A stretch of DNA of 64,000 bases. Origin: Acinetobacter genomosp. 15BJ (GTDB taxonomy: Bacteria > Pseudomonadota > Gammaproteobacteria > Pseudomonadales > Moraxellaceae). The notes under the pieces were generated by a model, which had not been told where the DNA came from, made no database searches, and saw only the letters and a program-made list of their open reading frames with translations. Positions 19,301-28,041 of the stretch are shown here, in pieces (the stretch's first letter is position 1; each line of letters begins with the position of its first letter). A program made the translations under genes and the position numbers. The stretch is taken from NCBI RefSeq assembly GCF_000400715.1, contig NZ_KE007347.1, positions 2,080,001 through 2,144,000 of the forward strand, written 5' to 3'.

Positions 19301-20905
19301 TTACTTCCAAGCTTGGCGAATCAAGTCCACTGCTTTTTCAGCAATCATAATGGTCGGTGCATTGGTATTGCCATTCACTACAGTTGGCATAATTGAGGCA
19401 TCAACCACGCGCAAACCTTCGACACCATACACTTTCAGTTCAGGATCAACCACGGCCATTTCATCTACACCCATTTTACAACTGCCGACTGGGTGATAGA
19501 CCGTATCAACACGTTGGCGTAAAATTTCACGAATTTCATCATCAGACTGAACATTGGCGGTAAACATGTCCTCTTTAATTTTTTCACTTAAAGCAGGAGC
19601 ATTCATTAACTTTTGCGTGACTTTATAACCATCGATCATATCTTGAAGATCTTGCTCATCCTCAAGGAATTTAAAGTCAATCAGCAATGGATCATCCACA
19701 TGTTTACCACTGAGTTTGACCGAACCACGCGCACGCGGATTCAACAAACACACATGGCATGAAATTCCATGTCCCATATGCATGGTTCGAGCATGGTTAT
19801 CGACCACGGCAATCACAAAATGCAGCTGTAAGTTTGGCTTATCCAACTCAGGACGAGTTTTTAAGAAACCACCACACTCAGCAAAATTGGTGGTGATCAA
19901 ACCACGACGCTCTTTACGATAGCGTCCAATTTGTTTCACTAAATCGATGCTACCACCAACCGAGACCCCGAAGGTTCCCTCCATTTGCTTTGTTTTATAA
20001 GCAAAAATAAAGTCAGGATGGTCATGCAGGTTTTCACCAACACCCGCTAAATCTTTAACAACGGGAATGCCGTGCTTTTCAAGCTCTTGACGAGGACCAA
20101 TACCAGACAACATCAACACTTGTGGCGATTGGAACGCACCTGCTGATAAGAGCACTTCTTTATTGGCTTGGACAATCGTGGTTTGGCCTTTATGTTTATA
20201 TTCAACCCCGACAGCACGACCATTTTCAATCACAATTCGTGAAACACTGGCTTGCGTAATCACCTGTAGATTCGGACGAGTACCTAAATAAGGGAACAAA
20301 TAACCGCGTGCAGCACTCCAACGTTCGCCATTTTTTTGCGTAACTTGATAAACCCCAAGTCCTTCTTGTTCTGCACCATTGAAGTCATCATTCAGCGGAT
20401 AATTCACCTGCTTCGCAGCTTCAACAAAGCTTTTTTGATAAGGGTTATCCGAACGTAGTTCACTGACATTAAGTGGACCATGTTGTCCATGATATTCATT
20501 ACGAATGCGTTCGTTGTGCTCTGATTTTATAAAATATGGCAAAACATCTTCATAAGACCATCCTGCATTACCCAAAGCAGCCCAATGATCATAGTCACTA
20601 CGATGTCCTCGAACATAAACCATGGCATTGATGGCAGAACTACCGCCTAAACACTTACCTCGCGGTTGATAGCCTTTTCGGCCATTCAACCCTTTTTGTG
20701 GAATGGTTTCTAAAGCCCAGTTATTAATTTTAGTCGGGATACTAATCACTGCTGCTGAAGGTGTATTCACCAACCAACTGTTGCCATCACCACCAGCTTC
20801 TAATAAACATACCGAAATATTTGGATTTTCCGATAATCGTCCAGCCAGTACCGATCCTGCTGAACCACCACCTATAATTACAAAATCAAAAGCTGTTTCT
20901 GTCAT
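19301..20905 (-). CDS. GMC-family alcohol dehydrogenase (AlkJ/choline dehydrogenase-like)
   Basis: A 534-residue FAD enzyme starting MTETAFDFVIIGGGSAGSVL. GMC signatures PRGKCLGGSSAINAMVYVRG and YHPVGSCKMG and the C-terminal GNTNAPTIMIAEK are clear. The sequence around LNGRKGYQPRGK and GVYQVTQKNGERWSAARGYL resembles the alkanol dehydrogenase AlkJ more than BetA, so a medium-chain alcohol is a likelier substrate than choline. Longer in-frame starts (20989, 20944) add a stretch with no family similarity; the chosen start places the FAD motif at the usual distance. Transcribed alone, convergent with nrtR. Confidence 0.85.
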   Translation of the reverse strand: MTETAFDFVIIGGGSAGSVLAGRLSENPNISVCLLEAGGDGNSWLVNTPSAAVISIPTKINNWALETIPQKGLNGRKGYQPRGKCLGGSSAINAMVYVRGHRSDYDHWAALGNAGWSYEDVLPYFIKSEHNERIRNEYHGQHGPLNVSELRSDNPYQKSFVEAAKQVNYPLNDDFNGAEQEGLGVYQVTQKNGERWSAARGYLFPYLGTRPNLQVITQASVSRIVIENGRAVGVEYKHKGQTTIVQANKEVLLSAGAFQSPQVLMLSGIGPRQELEKHGIPVVKDLAGVGENLHDHPDFIFAYKTKQMEGTFGVSVGGSIDLVKQIGRYRKERRGLITTNFAECGGFLKTRPELDKPNLQLHFVIAVVDNHARTMHMGHGISCHVCLLNPRARGSVKLSGKHVDDPLLIDFKFLEDEQDLQDMIDGYKVTQKLMNAPALSEKIKEDMFTANVQSDDEIREILRQRVDTVYHPVGSCKMGVDEMAVVDPELKVYGVEGLRVVDASIMPTVVNGNTNAPTIMIAEKAVDLIRQAWK

Positions 20906-21085
20906 CGCTATACTCTGTTTTTTCTTTTTAAAAAGTGGAAGCATTATGCCGAACACGGCATTTAAATACTGTTGTAGTTGTCTAACCAATTCATATCAAT
21001 ATAAGCAACTTAACTGGATCATCATCAAAGCGCAATAGCCAAATCCAGCAGCCTCGTTGTTGTAAAAAGAGAATCTGTTGCAAAA

Positions 21086-21727
21086 CTACTGGATGGATTC
21101 TTTCTCTAATTTTTTCTGTTTCAGATACTCAACATGTTGACGATCTGTTTTCCACGATGGTTCCAATACTTCTTTCTCAATACGATAGCGAATTCTTTTC
21201 TGTTTCATGGGGCTGATCACCTCTTCATTGAAACTTTTCACATATTTCAGCCAAGCCTTACCTCGAAACACATTTTCAGGCATTTCTGTTTTAAATTCAC
21301 TACGAGGTGTAAAAACAATAACCGAATGTAAATATTGTGGATCTAACACGTCATTTAGCACCATCTCTAGTACTTTGCTATGTTTATAGTTTTGATGTAA
21401 AGGGTTTTGAAATTTATAGCTTTTCTTGTAAATTTTTTGCGTCCATTGCTTTTGACGAGCACTCCCAAAAATCCATCCTGTATAATTTTTGGTTTCTACA
21501 ATAAAAACCCCATAAGGACTTATTAAAATATGGTCAATTTGAGTTGTACCTTGCGCACCATCAGGGATCGTCACGTTGTTTAATAACATATACTCTTCCC
21601 CTAACCCCTTATCTACGTGAACTGAAACCATCAGCTCACCCATTTTTCCTTTAAAATATGGTGATTTCAAATAAGTGAGAATAGCAAGAATAATAATGAA
21701 AAATATAAAGTATAAAAGCATATTCAT
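21086..21727 (-). CDS. NERD domain protein with N-terminal membrane anchor
   Basis: A 213-residue protein with one hydrophobic helix at residues 3-20 and a NERD (nuclease-related) domain from about residue 28 (GKMGELMVSVHV). The nuclease-like core is visible as TQIDHILISPYGVFIVETKN, the D and ExK pattern of restriction-endonuclease-like folds. The cytoplasmic domain is followed by a charged tail. Biological role of such proteins is unknown; no partner gene is adjacent. Confidence 0.8.
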   Translation of the reverse strand: MNMLLYFIFFIIILAILTYLKSPYFKGKMGELMVSVHVDKGLGEEYMLLNNVTIPDGAQGTTQIDHILISPYGVFIVETKNYTGWIFGSARQKQWTQKIYKKSYKFQNPLHQNYKHSKVLEMVLNDVLDPQYLHSVIVFTPRSEFKTEMPENVFRGKAWLKYVKSFNEEVISPMKQKRIRYRIEKEVLEPSWKTDRQHVEYLKQKKLEKESIQ

Positions 21728-21807
21728 TCCCCAGTAATTTTAAATTAAATTTATTAAAAACAAAAACAAGATCTAAAAATTTTAAAATATATTTTATCAA
21801 TGCACAC

Positions 21808-22281
21808 TTAATTATTTATATTTCTATATTCATTATAAATTAAAATCAAACCACCCATAAAAATAAAAAACAGACCTAACAATTTTAATCCATCTATTTT
21901 TCTAACCTGCATTCCTAGAAATCCTGTGCTATCAATAACCGTTGCAAAGAGCATTTGTCCCAAGAAAACCCATAACAATGTATTTGTTGCTCCTATTTGA
22001 GGAGCTGCAAGAAACATACAAAGAATATAAAGAGAGCCAAGAAAACCTGGAAACCACATCCACCATGAAGCTTGTTGGTATAATGGAGGTTTAATCGTAC
22101 CATCAACGATTAATGCAATCATCAGTGATGCAATTGCTCCACCAATATAAAGCACAAAAGTTGATTGAATTTGAGAAGCACCACTTGTATTTCGAAAAGC
22201 ATTTACCATTGCGAGCTGTAATGGAACGATCACACCTCCCAATATGCTAATCATGATATAGCTAATATTATGCATGGTCAT
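21808..22281 (-). CDS. DUF606/YdcZ-type DMT family membrane protein
   Basis: A 157-residue membrane protein with five hydrophobic segments in the pattern of the YdcZ half-size DMT proteins: GGVIVPLQLAMVNAFR near the start, SWWMWFPGFLGSLYI in the middle, FLGQMLFATVIDSTGFLGM and a last helix LGLFFIFMGGLILIY. These usually work as homodimers or heterodimers; substrate unknown. No second YdcZ gene is adjacent. The region is notably AT-rich compared with its neighbours. Confidence 0.75.
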   Translation of the reverse strand: MTMHNISYIMISILGGVIVPLQLAMVNAFRNTSGASQIQSTFVLYIGGAIASLMIALIVDGTIKPPLYQQASWWMWFPGFLGSLYILCMFLAAPQIGATNTLLWVFLGQMLFATVIDSTGFLGMQVRKIDGLKLLGLFFIFMGGLILIYNEYRNINN

Positions 22282-22540
22282 TTTCTCTTTTTATTTTGAT
22301 TTAATCATATCGTAAATACCCAGCTTAACTCAGCATCTTAGTCATTTACTTTTAACAGATTAGGACAATATATATTTCGCTTTACTTTGACCGTGGAAAG
22401 TCAGCAAACACACAATTTAAAATTATTTATTCCTTTATTTTCTTCTATTTAACAATTTATTTAATCATTATCTGATACGGAACAGATTATAGCTACGGAC
22501 TCAATTTAAGTTATTAAATTTAAAAAAACCAGACGTAAAA
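22282..22540. other. AT-rich intergenic region
   Basis: Holds the probable promoter of the YdcZ gene; ends at the tRNA terminator. I see no gene or strong repeat. Confidence 0.5.
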
Positions 22541-22561
22541 AAACCGCTAACTTAGCGGTTT
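22541..22561 (-). terminator. Terminator of the tRNA cluster
   Basis: AAACCGCTAA pairs with TTAGCGGTTT; read leftward it is followed by a T-run, 23 bases after the last tRNA. Confidence 0.8.
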
Positions 22562-22583
22562 CTTATCTCATCTTTTAAGATGA

Positions 22584-22660
22584 TGGTCGGAGCAGTAGGA
22601 TTCGAACCTACGACCCCCTGGTCCCAAACCAGGTGCACTACCAGGCTGTGCTATGCTCCG
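22584..22660 (-). tRNA. tRNA-Pro (anticodon TGG), copy 1
   Basis: A 77-base cloverleaf with encoded CCA end. The anticodon loop reads TTTGGGA with anticodon TGG, and the T-loop GGTTCGAATCC is standard. Identical over its full length to the copy at 22922-22998; last gene of a four-tRNA transcript. Confidence 0.97.
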
Positions 22661-22664
22661 AAAT

Positions 22665-22741
22665 TGGGGTGAATGACGGGATTCGAACCCGCGACAACCG
22701 GAATCACAATCCGGGGCTCTACCAACTGAGCTACATCCACC
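22665..22741 (-). tRNA. tRNA-His (anticodon GTG)
   Basis: A 77-base cloverleaf with encoded CCA and the extra 5' G (position -1) facing C73, the identity element of tRNA-His. The anticodon loop is ATTGTGATT. Confidence 0.97.
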
Positions 22742-22776
22742 ATCAAAACTTTGATTCTATATACCAAGCTGCCAAA

Positions 22777-22853
22777 TGGCGCGCCTGACAGGATTCGAAC
22801 CTGTGACCATCCGCTTAGAAGGCGGATGCTCTATCCAACTGAGCTACAGGCGC
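22777..22853 (-). tRNA. tRNA-Arg (anticodon TCT)
   Basis: A 77-base cloverleaf with encoded CCA; the anticodon stem-loop CCGCCTTCTAAGCGG carries TCT, reading AGA and AGG codons. Confidence 0.97.
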
Positions 22854-22921
22854 ATAACGATGATAATACTATCACGATACTTCGCCGATATTTAAAACTA
22901 TGTTTTTCAACATATTTTAAA

Positions 22922-22998
22922 TGGTCGGAGCAGTAGGATTCGAACCTACGACCCCCTGGTCCCAAACCAGGTGCACTACCAGGCTGTGCTATGCTCCG
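22922..22998 (-). tRNA. tRNA-Pro (anticodon TGG), copy 2
   Basis: Identical to the gene at 22584-22660 including the CCA end. It is the first gene of the cluster Pro-Arg-His-Pro. Confidence 0.97.
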
Positions 22999-23141
22999 AT
23001 TTCTTTTCAGCTTTTATTGTATCGCACATCGTGCGGTACGGTGTGCATTCTAGGCGCGACGCCTTAGAACGTCAACACCTATTTTCCAAAAAACTAATAA
23101 ATCCTTATCAAATGTATATTTAACAAGCATTTTCAGACGTT

Positions 23142-24206
23142 TTAGCGTTTCAAAGAAGCACTAAAGTTCAACATTCGATCTAAGGGTAATTTCGCCCGTT
23201 CAGCTAAGGCTGGATCAACGTGTATTTCTTGATCGGCATGCTGTAATACATGCAAAATACCATCCAGTTCGTTCATTGCCATCCACGGACAATGTGCACA
23301 TGAACGACAAGTTGCCCCCTCACCTGCAGTTGGTGCTTCAAATAATTCTTTATCAGGCGCTGCTTGCTGCATTTTATAGAAAATGCCGCGATCTGTTGCC
23401 ACGATCATTTGTTTATGCGGTAAGGTCTGTGCTGCTTTAATCAGTTGCGAGGTGCTGCCCACCGCGTCTGCAATATCCACCACCGATTCAGGTGACTCAG
23501 GGTGAACCAATACCGCAGCATCTGGGTAAAGTGCTTTCATTTGCGCAATCCCACGCGCGCGGAATTCTTCATGTACGATACATGCGCCATCCCACAACAA
23601 CATTTCCGCGCCTGTTTTCTTTTGAATATAGCGACCTAAATGCTGATCTGGTGCCCAAATAATTTTTTCACCCAAACTATCTAAGTGTTCAATAATCTCT
23701 ACAGCACAGCTAGAAGTCACCACCCAATCGGCACGTGCTTTGACTGCTGCAGAAGTATTGGCATAGACCACTACGGTATGATCTGGATGTTGATCACAGA
23801 ATGCAGTGAACTCATCTACAGGACAGCCCAAATCAAGTGAACAGGTTGCTTCCAATGTTGGCATCAAAACTGTTTTTTCAGGGGATAAGATTTTTGAGGT
23901 TTCGCCCATAAACTTCACGCCTGCCACCACAAGCGTTGTTGCAGGATGATCACGACCAAAACGCGCCATTTCCAATGAATCAGAAACACAGCCACCTGTC
24001 AGTTCGGCAAGCTCTTGCACTTCAGGATCACAGTAATAGTGAGCCACAAGGACTGCATTGCGCTTTTTCAACTCAGCTGCAATTTGGGCAAACTTTTCTT
24101 GTTTCACTTCTGGGCTAAGGCTATTGTCCTTTGGCTCGCCCAAACGATCTAAATGCGCCTGCACAATATTTTTGGCTTCGTTCGCAATTAAATTCGCATC
24201 ATTCAT
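23142..24206 (-). CDS. nadA: Quinolinate synthase
   Basis: A 354-residue [4Fe-4S] enzyme that condenses iminoaspartate with dihydroxyacetone phosphate to quinolinate in de novo NAD synthesis. Three conserved cysteine regions are visible: [24 protein letters not shown] and [32 protein letters not shown] near residue 55 is also diagnostic. Transcribed on its own; the argJ terminator lies just upstream. Together with nadV the window carries genes of both de novo and salvage NAD routes. Confidence 0.96.
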   Translation of the reverse strand: MNDANLIANEAKNIVQAHLDRLGEPKDNSLSPEVKQEKFAQIAAELKKRNAVLVAHYYCDPEVQELAELTGGCVSDSLEMARFGRDHPATTLVVAGVKFMGETSKILSPEKTVLMPTLEATCSLDLGCPVDEFTAFCDQHPDHTVVVYANTSAAVKARADWVVTSSCAVEIIEHLDSLGEKIIWAPDQHLGRYIQKKTGAEMLLWDGACIVHEEFRARGIAQMKALYPDAAVLVHPESPESVVDIADAVGSTSQLIKAAQTLPHKQMIVATDRGIFYKMQQAAPDKELFEAPTAGEGATCRSCAHCPWMAMNELDGILHVLQHADQEIHVDPALAERAKLPLDRMLNFSASLKR

Positions 24207-24313
24207 AAAACGTCTTCTCTATCCTGCGTGCTTGCATCACTGCAAACTTTTAACGTGGGTAATGGCGTGATCATTTGGGAAAAATCACCTCATCCACAAA
24301 CTAGCTTATAAAA

Positions 24314-24335
24314 AAAGCCCCACTGTGGAGGCTTT
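24314..24335 (-). terminator. Terminator of argJ
   Basis: Read leftward, AAAGCCTCCAC pairs with GTGGGGCTTT (one bulge) and is followed by a T7 run, 15 bases after the argJ stop. Confidence 0.8.
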
Positions 24336-24349
24336 ATTATAACGCAAAT

Positions 24350-25570
24350 TTATGAGCGATAATCGGCATTAATTTTGACATAGTCGTAAGAAAAGTCACA
24401 GGTATAGACCGTATCTTTTGCTGTGCCACGACCAAGGTCTATACGAATGCTAATTTCTTTCTCAGCCATGACGGCTGCGCCCGCTTCTTCGGTATAGTCT
24501 GGGTTTGCCCCACCATCTAGGCAAATCTGGACATCACCCAGCCAGACTTGAACTTTACTGCTATCTAGGTTTGGTACACCCGCCTTACCAATCGCCATCA
24601 CAATACGACCCCAGTTTGGATCTGAGGCAAATAAAGCCGTTTTAATTAGCGGTGACTCAGCAACACTATAAGCAACATCACAACATTCTTGGGTATTGGC
24701 TCCGCCTTCCACCTGAACCGTAATGAACTTGGTCGCACCCTCACCATCACGCACAATCAATTGCGCCAAACGATTCATGATACGTGCAAGCACATCGAGC
24801 ACTTGTTGATAACGTGCATCGTCTTGACTCTGGATTTCAGCACCACCAGCTAAACCTGTCGCCACAAAGATACAAGAGTCATTGGTCGAGGTATCACCAT
24901 CAATGGTAATGCGGTTAAAAGAATGCTCAACCGTAGTTTGCAATAACCGCTGCACCAATTCAGCACTAATCGGGGCATCGGTTGCAACGAAGCTCAACAT
25001 AGTCGCCATATTCGGACGAATCATGCCTGCGCCTTTGCTAATTCCCGTCATGGTATAGCTCACACCATCTAGCTCAAACTGCTCAGATGCACCTTTTGGT
25101 GTAGTGTCTGTGGTCATAATGCCCGATGCAGCGTCCGCCCAACGATCCGCATTTAAATCATTTAATGCAGGTTGAATGCCTTGTACTAAACGTTCAATTG
25201 GAAGTTGCTCACCAATCACACCAGTTGAAAACGGTAAAACCTGATTGGATTGAACACCAGTTAACTCAGCCAACTTTGCACAAGTCGCCTCTGCATTTTT
25301 ATAACCAACTGTTCCTGTTGCAGCATTGGCATTACCCGTATTGATAATCAGGTAACGTGGGGTATTTTCTGTTAAATGCTTTTTACTTAATTGAACAGGC
25401 GCAGCCGCAAAAGCGCTTTGGGTAAATACCCCTGCAACCGTTGAGCCTTCGGCAAATTCAAAAATGACTAAATCTCGTCGATTTGGATAACGTACATACG
25501 CCTCAGTTGAGCCAATTTTTACACCCTGCACCACATGCATAAGTGGCATTGTTACGTCACCAACAGCCAT
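24350..25570 (-). CDS. argJ: Glutamate N-acetyltransferase / ornithine acetyltransferase
   Basis: A 406-residue self-cleaving enzyme of arginine biosynthesis that moves acetyl groups between acetylornithine and glutamate. The autoproteolysis site is visible in [16 protein letters not shown], where the Thr after Ala becomes the nucleophile of the beta chain. [12 protein letters not shown] is also characteristic. The start at 25570 ([11 protein letters not shown]) is preceded by GGAAG; the longer frame up to 25645 has no family similarity. Bifunctional (cyclic pathway) activity is probable but depends on whether a separate N-acetylglutamate synthase is used. Confidence 0.95.
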   Translation of the reverse strand: MAVGDVTMPLMHVVQGVKIGSTEAYVRYPNRRDLVIFEFAEGSTVAGVFTQSAFAAAPVQLSKKHLTENTPRYLIINTGNANAATGTVGYKNAEATCAKLAELTGVQSNQVLPFSTGVIGEQLPIERLVQGIQPALNDLNADRWADAASGIMTTDTTPKGASEQFELDGVSYTMTGISKGAGMIRPNMATMLSFVATDAPISAELVQRLLQTTVEHSFNRITIDGDTSTNDSCIFVATGLAGGAEIQSQDDARYQQVLDVLARIMNRLAQLIVRDGEGATKFITVQVEGGANTQECCDVAYSVAESPLIKTALFASDPNWGRIVMAIGKAGVPNLDSSKVQVWLGDVQICLDGGANPDYTEEAGAAVMAEKEISIRIDLGRGTAKDTVYTCDFSYDYVKINADYRS

Positions 25571-25919
25571 TTTTAAACTTCCATTCAATTTGTTATGAAA
25601 AAGAAAATGAATACATACCCTATATATGAGACTCGGAAAGGTCATCTACAACCTGCGTGGTATTTGTAATATCCCGTTTCTGCGATAGATAAAACAAATG
25701 CAACAAGTGAACAGGTTTTGTAGATGACAATGCCTTTGGTTACTTTGGGCGAAACCAAAGTAGCTCGAACCGAAGGTTATTCCTAATATTGAATTACACT
25801 AAGCAAGACACCGCCTCGCTAATAACTGAGTTACGGTTCAAGTCATAAAATATGTCGATTCATATCTGTTAAGTAGCTTATTCCAAAAAGAAATGAAAAT
25901 CGAGTATTAACACTACAGA
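25571..25919. repeat. Intergenic region with long inverted repeat
   Basis: This 349-base gap upstream of argJ holds an inverted repeat: GTCATCTACAACCTG (25641-25655) against CAGGTTTTGTAGATGAC (25712-25728, two extra bases), with an inner ATTTGT/ACAAAT pair. Right after it lies CTTTGGTTACTTTGGGCGAA and then AACCAAAG, a second short inverted repeat. No convincing gene. It could be a miniature mobile element or a structured leader. Confidence 0.5.
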
Positions 25920-26408
25920 TTATGGAATTTGGCTTTGCTCTAAACTCAGTAAAATCTGCTTCTTATCCAGACCACCTGCAAAACCCACCAAAGCTCCACT
26001 CGACCCAATCACCCGATGACACGGTGCAATAATCGAAATCGGATTCTTACCATTGGCTGCCCCAACCGCACGCACAGCTTTTTCATTACCCAACTGAACG
26101 GCAATGTCTTTATAACTGCGTGTTTCCCCATAAGGAATACTCAATAAAGCCTGCCAGACTTGTTGCTGAAATGCAGTGCCTTGAAAATCCAAAGGTAAAT
26201 CAAACTGCTGACGTTGCCCAGCAAAATACTGTTCTAATTGTTGTTTGACGCGATGCAGCATCGGATGCTGGCGATCTTCAACCAATTCAGAAAGTCGCAC
26301 CCGTTTATGATCTTCATTGCCCCACATCACGGCGACAAGTGCCTGATCATGAGCAACCAGTTTTAATGCACCCACAGGAGAATCCATGTACATATACACC
26401 AGTTGCAT
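25920..26408 (-). CDS. ogt: Methylated-DNA--protein-cysteine methyltransferase
   Basis: A 162-residue suicide repair enzyme that removes alkyl groups from O6-methylguanine. The active-site PCHRVIG is present, preceded by NPISIIA, and the DNA-binding segment contains IPYGETRSYKDIA and AVRAVGAANGKNP. The start at 26408 is set by a GAGGAGAG ribosome-binding site; an upstream ATG at 26426 would overlap the exporter gene stop. It follows the guanidinium exporter gene by 17 bases and may be cotranscribed from the riboswitch-controlled promoter. Confidence 0.94.
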   Translation of the reverse strand: MQLVYMYMDSPVGALKLVAHDQALVAVMWGNEDHKRVRLSELVEDRQHPMLHRVKQQLEQYFAGQRQQFDLPLDFQGTAFQQQVWQALLSIPYGETRSYKDIAVQLGNEKAVRAVGAANGKNPISIIAPCHRVIGSSGALVGFAGGLDKKQILLSLEQSQIP

Positions 26409-26425
26409 CACACTCTCCTCAACCA

Positions 26426-26743
26426 TTAATTTGATGATAACTTCATTAATACAAGACCTGAAACGATTAATACCGCTGCGATCATACGCATAGCCGTCAT
26501 GGGTTCATTCAAGATCAAAATGCCAACAACAAATGATCCAATTGCTCCAATTCCCGTCCAGATGGTATAGGCCGTTCCAAGTGGAAGTGTCCGCATCGAC
26601 ATGGAAAGTAATACCACACTTAAAATCATGAAAACAATGGTCACGATACTTGGCGTTAACTTGGTAAATCCTTCAGACATCTTCATGGAATATGCCCAAA
26701 TAACTTCAAAAATACCTGCCAAAATTAGAATTGCCCATGCCAT
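26426..26743 (-). CDS. gdx: SMR family guanidinium exporter (Gdx/SugE type)
   Basis: A 105-residue four-helix small multidrug resistance protein. The start MAWAILILAGIFEVIWAYSM contains the essential membrane glutamate (residue 13) followed by WAYSMK, the form found in the SugE/Gdx guanidinium exporters rather than EmrE. A guanidine-II riboswitch lies directly upstream, which independently points to guanidinium as substrate. Gdx proteins act as antiparallel dimers exchanging guanidinium for protons. A longer in-frame start at 26848 would run through the riboswitch and is rejected. Confidence 0.92.
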   Translation of the reverse strand: MAWAILILAGIFEVIWAYSMKMSEGFTKLTPSIVTIVFMILSVVLLSMSMRTLPLGTAYTIWTGIGAIGSFVVGILILNEPMTAMRMIAAVLIVSGLVLMKLSSN

Positions 26744-26769
26744 TTTATTACGCTCAACTTTATCGAGTG

Positions 26770-26812
26770 TCGGGTCGTCCCAACGTGATTCTTTCGAGGG
26801 AGGTCGTCCTCC
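26770..26812 (-). promoter_or_regulatory. Guanidine-II riboswitch (mini-ykkC)
   Basis: Read leftward, two hairpins share ACGA loops: GGAGG-ACGA-CCTCC (26799-26812) and TTGGG-ACGA-CCCGA (26770-26783), joined by a 15-base linker. Two stem-loops with ACGR tetraloops are the definition of the mini-ykkC/guanidine-II class, which binds one guanidinium per loop. The element ends 26 bases before the gdx start, so it probably controls ribosome access to that gene. Confidence 0.95.
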
Positions 26813-26911
26813 TAGGTGCAGCAGTGTACTGTAAAACATACAAATCATGTGATTTGTTCTGTATCTAAAATCACTAAAACATTGAAAAATTTAGTCTTCT
26901 ATTAAAATACA

Positions 26912-27457
26912 TTACTGCCAGATAATCTGATCGACCCGCATCAGCTCACATGCGCCATTACCTGTATCCTCTCGAGATAAAGAACTCTTCCAGCGCCAGC
27001 CATCTTGGCTCTGAATCTCAATCAGAGAACCCTTTAAATACACCAAATCATCTTGTTTAATTTTTTTCATTTGTGCTGCAATTGTGGCATTGGCGGGAAC
27101 CAGATGCATATTGGCACTATGTGTTGCAATCTGCCGCAGTGGAATGGGTGGCTCGTGATCGACAGACCAACGATACCAACGGTTACTTTGGGAAATATCA
27201 ATCTGTTTGTAAACCTGAGGATTGGCCATTTCACCCCAACCTACCGCAATATCCATAGGAGAAAACTCAGCTTCACGCCCCAAGTGATAGTCTTCTCTTG
27301 AAAGCACGCGAAATGAACCCTCATAATTTTCCAGTGCCACAACCTGCACACCTTGCTGAGTCGTAATCTGACTGATATCAGGTGTAGGCTTAATCCATTT
27401 TGTCCACAGCATCCAGCCGAGTGCAATCACCAGCAAGCCATACATCCATCTCGGCAT
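26912..27457 (-). CDS. Hypothetical membrane-anchored protein
   Basis: I do not recognise the family. The 181-residue product has one N-terminal hydrophobic helix (about residues 4-20, WMYGLLVIALGWMLW) and a soluble domain with several tryptophans (GWGEMANPQV, NRWYRWSVDH, GWRWKSSL) ending VDQIIWQ. It starts 1 base after the stop of the gene upstream and is surely cotranscribed with it. The layout suggests an exported, membrane-tethered domain. Confidence 0.65.
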   Translation of the reverse strand: MPRWMYGLLVIALGWMLWTKWIKPTPDISQITTQQGVQVVALENYEGSFRVLSREDYHLGREAEFSPMDIAVGWGEMANPQVYKQIDISQSNRWYRWSVDHEPPIPLRQIATHSANMHLVPANATIAAQMKKIKQDDLVYLKGSLIEIQSQDGWRWKSSLSREDTGNGACELMRVDQIIWQ

Positions 27458-27458
27458 G

Positions 27459-27959
27459 TTATTGATCCTGTTTATTTCTTAAGGCTTTTACCCATTGCTT
27501 AAATCGCGCTAAAGCAGCTGTAAAAAATTGCTGAATCAGACTTAAGACATGCTCATCTTGCTGCTGATATTTATTCTGAGCCACATGTTGTTTTGAAGTA
27601 GCCAGTTCCATCGGTTCATAATGCGGCATGGTTTGCTGTAATTCCGCACCGAGATTCAAGCGCTGTAATGCGGCAGTCACCTCAGCAATCGGGTCCTGAT
27701 GATAGAGGGCTAAATGGCGTGCTTCTAAATCAATACAGTGTTCAATGAGTTGATCTGAAAAAGGCAGTAATGCTTTCCTCACCCGCTGTGCTTCTACAGG
27801 GCTACTCATATGGGGAATATAATAAAAACTCACATGCATACTGCCATCAGCAGGAATCAGCTCAAGTTGAGAAGCTGTCACACGCTGAGATTTTGCTCTC
27901 AGATTGCTGTCAGCGTTTAGTTTATCTATTATTGGATTGTCTTGTTGTTCTAAAGCCAT
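27459..27959 (-). CDS. Hypothetical protein
   Basis: A 166-residue protein of no family I recognise. It lacks signal peptide and membrane helix. The middle contains a Gln/Glu-rich segment (ELQQTMPHYEPMELATSKQH) and the C-terminus is a basic amphipathic helix (ALARFKQWVKALRNKQ). It forms a two-gene unit with the membrane-anchored protein at 26912-27457, with a 1-base gap. Confidence 0.6.
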   Translation of the reverse strand: MALEQQDNPIIDKLNADSNLRAKSQRVTASQLELIPADGSMHVSFYYIPHMSSPVEAQRVRKALLPFSDQLIEHCIDLEARHLALYHQDPIAEVTAALQRLNLGAELQQTMPHYEPMELATSKQHVAQNKYQQQDEHVLSLIQQFFTAALARFKQWVKALRNKQDQ

Positions 27960-27980
27960 TTATGCACCATGAATGACTCA

Positions 27981-28013
27981 AAAAAGATACTGTCAGTATA
28001 AACCAACAGTATC
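27981..28013 (-). terminator. Terminator of the copper cluster
   Basis: Read leftward, GATACTGT pairs with ACAGTATC around a 12-base loop and is followed by a T5 run; it lies 29 bases after the copB stop. Confidence 0.7.
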
Positions 28014-28041
28014 TCGAAAAAATGACATTTTAAGTAAAATA

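Noticed and set aside
22751..22936. Open frame of 61 codons across tRNA-Arg
   Set aside because: Its peptide (GAPDRIRTCDHPLRRRM and so on) is the antisense reading of a tRNA gene, a well-known false gene.
26744..26848. N-terminal extension of the SMR exporter
   Set aside because: It would translate the guanidine-II riboswitch; the 105-residue start matches the SMR family.
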